Assembly: GCA_003250135.1 (NCBI GenBank)
Contig: QKHF01000165.1
Span: 1-12,904, forward strand
Origin: Paracoccaceae bacterium
Lineage (GTDB): Bacteria > Pseudomonadota > Alphaproteobacteria > Rhodobacterales > Rhodobacteraceae
Length of the DNA: 12,904 nt
Reading direction: 5' to 3'
Below, in pieces: positions 12,581-12,904 of this stretch; the stretch's first letter is position 1; each line of letters opens with the position of its first letter. The position numbers were made by a program, and so were the translations under genes. The notes under the pieces were generated by a model that was given only the letters and a program-made list of their open reading frames with translations, was not told the origin of the DNA and did no database searches.

Positions 12581-12834
12581 GGGGCTCTGCTCTTAAGGAG
12601 GTCGCGAATCTCACAGAGCCGCTCGTAACTCCGGAATATCAAAATGCCAAATTCAAATATCACCCGCGTCGATAGTACGCCGAACACTAAAGCAAGCGGC
12701 CAAGCCCAATTTCCTAACGAGTAAAGGACCCATGAACCGTATATTGTGCCACCTACTCCCGCCCAAAAAAGAGCCTGTAGAATGGTCGGCGCAATCATAT
12801 GTCGGAACAATAGAACGTCGATTATTAAGGCCAT
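12577..12834 (-). CDS. Small two-helix membrane protein, probably DUF4282 family
   Basis: An 85-residue protein with two hydrophobic helices (about 17-38 and 43-67), joined by a short turn (SLGNW), and a charged C-terminal tail (ERLCEIRDLLKSRAP). The pattern FRHMIAPTILQALF ... RVIFEFGILIFRSYERLCEI resembles DUF4282 proteins, whose function is unknown. The ATG is preceded by GGGAG nine bases upstream. It is the first gene of a two-gene unit with the DUF2141 gene, with a 4-bp stop/start overlap. TTA and ATA codons occur within the first four codons and the whole gene is markedly A+T-richer than the core of the window, which hints at a different origin. The upstream 70 bp to the window end show no clear promoter. 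Confidence 0.75.
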   Translation of the reverse strand: MALIIDVLLFRHMIAPTILQALFWAGVGGTIYGSWVLYSLGNWAWPLALVFGVLSTRVIFEFGILIFRSYERLCEIRDLLKSRAP

Positions 12835-12904
12835 CTACTTGTTCTCCCATTGTGAGCGGCGCGAGCGTAACGCTGGGTACTGTGGGTGTCAGTCTAATAC
12901 CCAA

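Noticed and set aside
12653..12904. An 83-codon minus-strand open frame running off the right edge
   Set aside because: It overlaps the DUF4282 gene in another frame, has no family features and no ribosome binding site in view.

Overview
The window is a GC-rich chromosomal segment from an alphaproteobacterium, most likely close to the Rhodobacterales. The evidence for this is a MipZ division-site ATPase (found in alphaproteobacteria that lack Min), a zinc-free bL31, an alphaproteobacterial-type Prs, a DD-carboxypeptidase with a C-terminal SPOR domain, and the order phasin-clpS-clpA. The phasin implies storage of polyhydroxyalkanoate (PHA) granules. I see no rRNA, complete tRNA, CRISPR array, insertion sequence or phage gene.

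Layout: (1) 1-138 is the 3' end of a gene that may encode a NUDIX-type regulator. A 370-bp region without a recognisable gene follows, and then a lone DapA-family aldolase/lyase (509-1450). (2) On the minus strand lie a Prx5-type peroxiredoxin (1671-2159) and, upstream of it, rsmD (2247-2822), which is divergent from prs (3026-4042). (3) A plus-strand run carries prs (PRPP synthesis), rpmE (bL31), mipZ (FtsZ positioning) and ugd (UDP-glucose dehydrogenase). rpmE and mipZ are only 7 bp apart, and prs and rpmE seem to have their own promoters and structured leaders. (4) ugd converges on a minus-strand DD-carboxypeptidase with a 9-bp gap. (5) Divergent from that gene is a phasin with a strong promoter, a duplicated TGC-rich operator candidate and a textbook terminator. 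clpS and clpA follow; they encode the N-degron adaptor and the unfoldase that works with ClpP. (6) After clpA, the right end is visibly more A+T-rich. It holds two overlapping minus-strand genes for uncharacterised proteins: a small membrane protein of DUF4282 type and a secreted DUF2141 protein.

Most of the window is conserved housekeeping sequence: nucleotide and ribosome biogenesis, division and envelope, and proteolysis. The points most worth a second look are regulatory or structural: the 11/18-residue repeats in the phasin and its duplicated operator, the prs leader with a perfect closing stem and phased direct repeats, the rpmE leader with competing hairpins, and the low-GC DUF4282/DUF2141 pair. 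I did not find a convincing new multi-gene system. All functions here are read from sequence motifs and family knowledge; no database search was possible.
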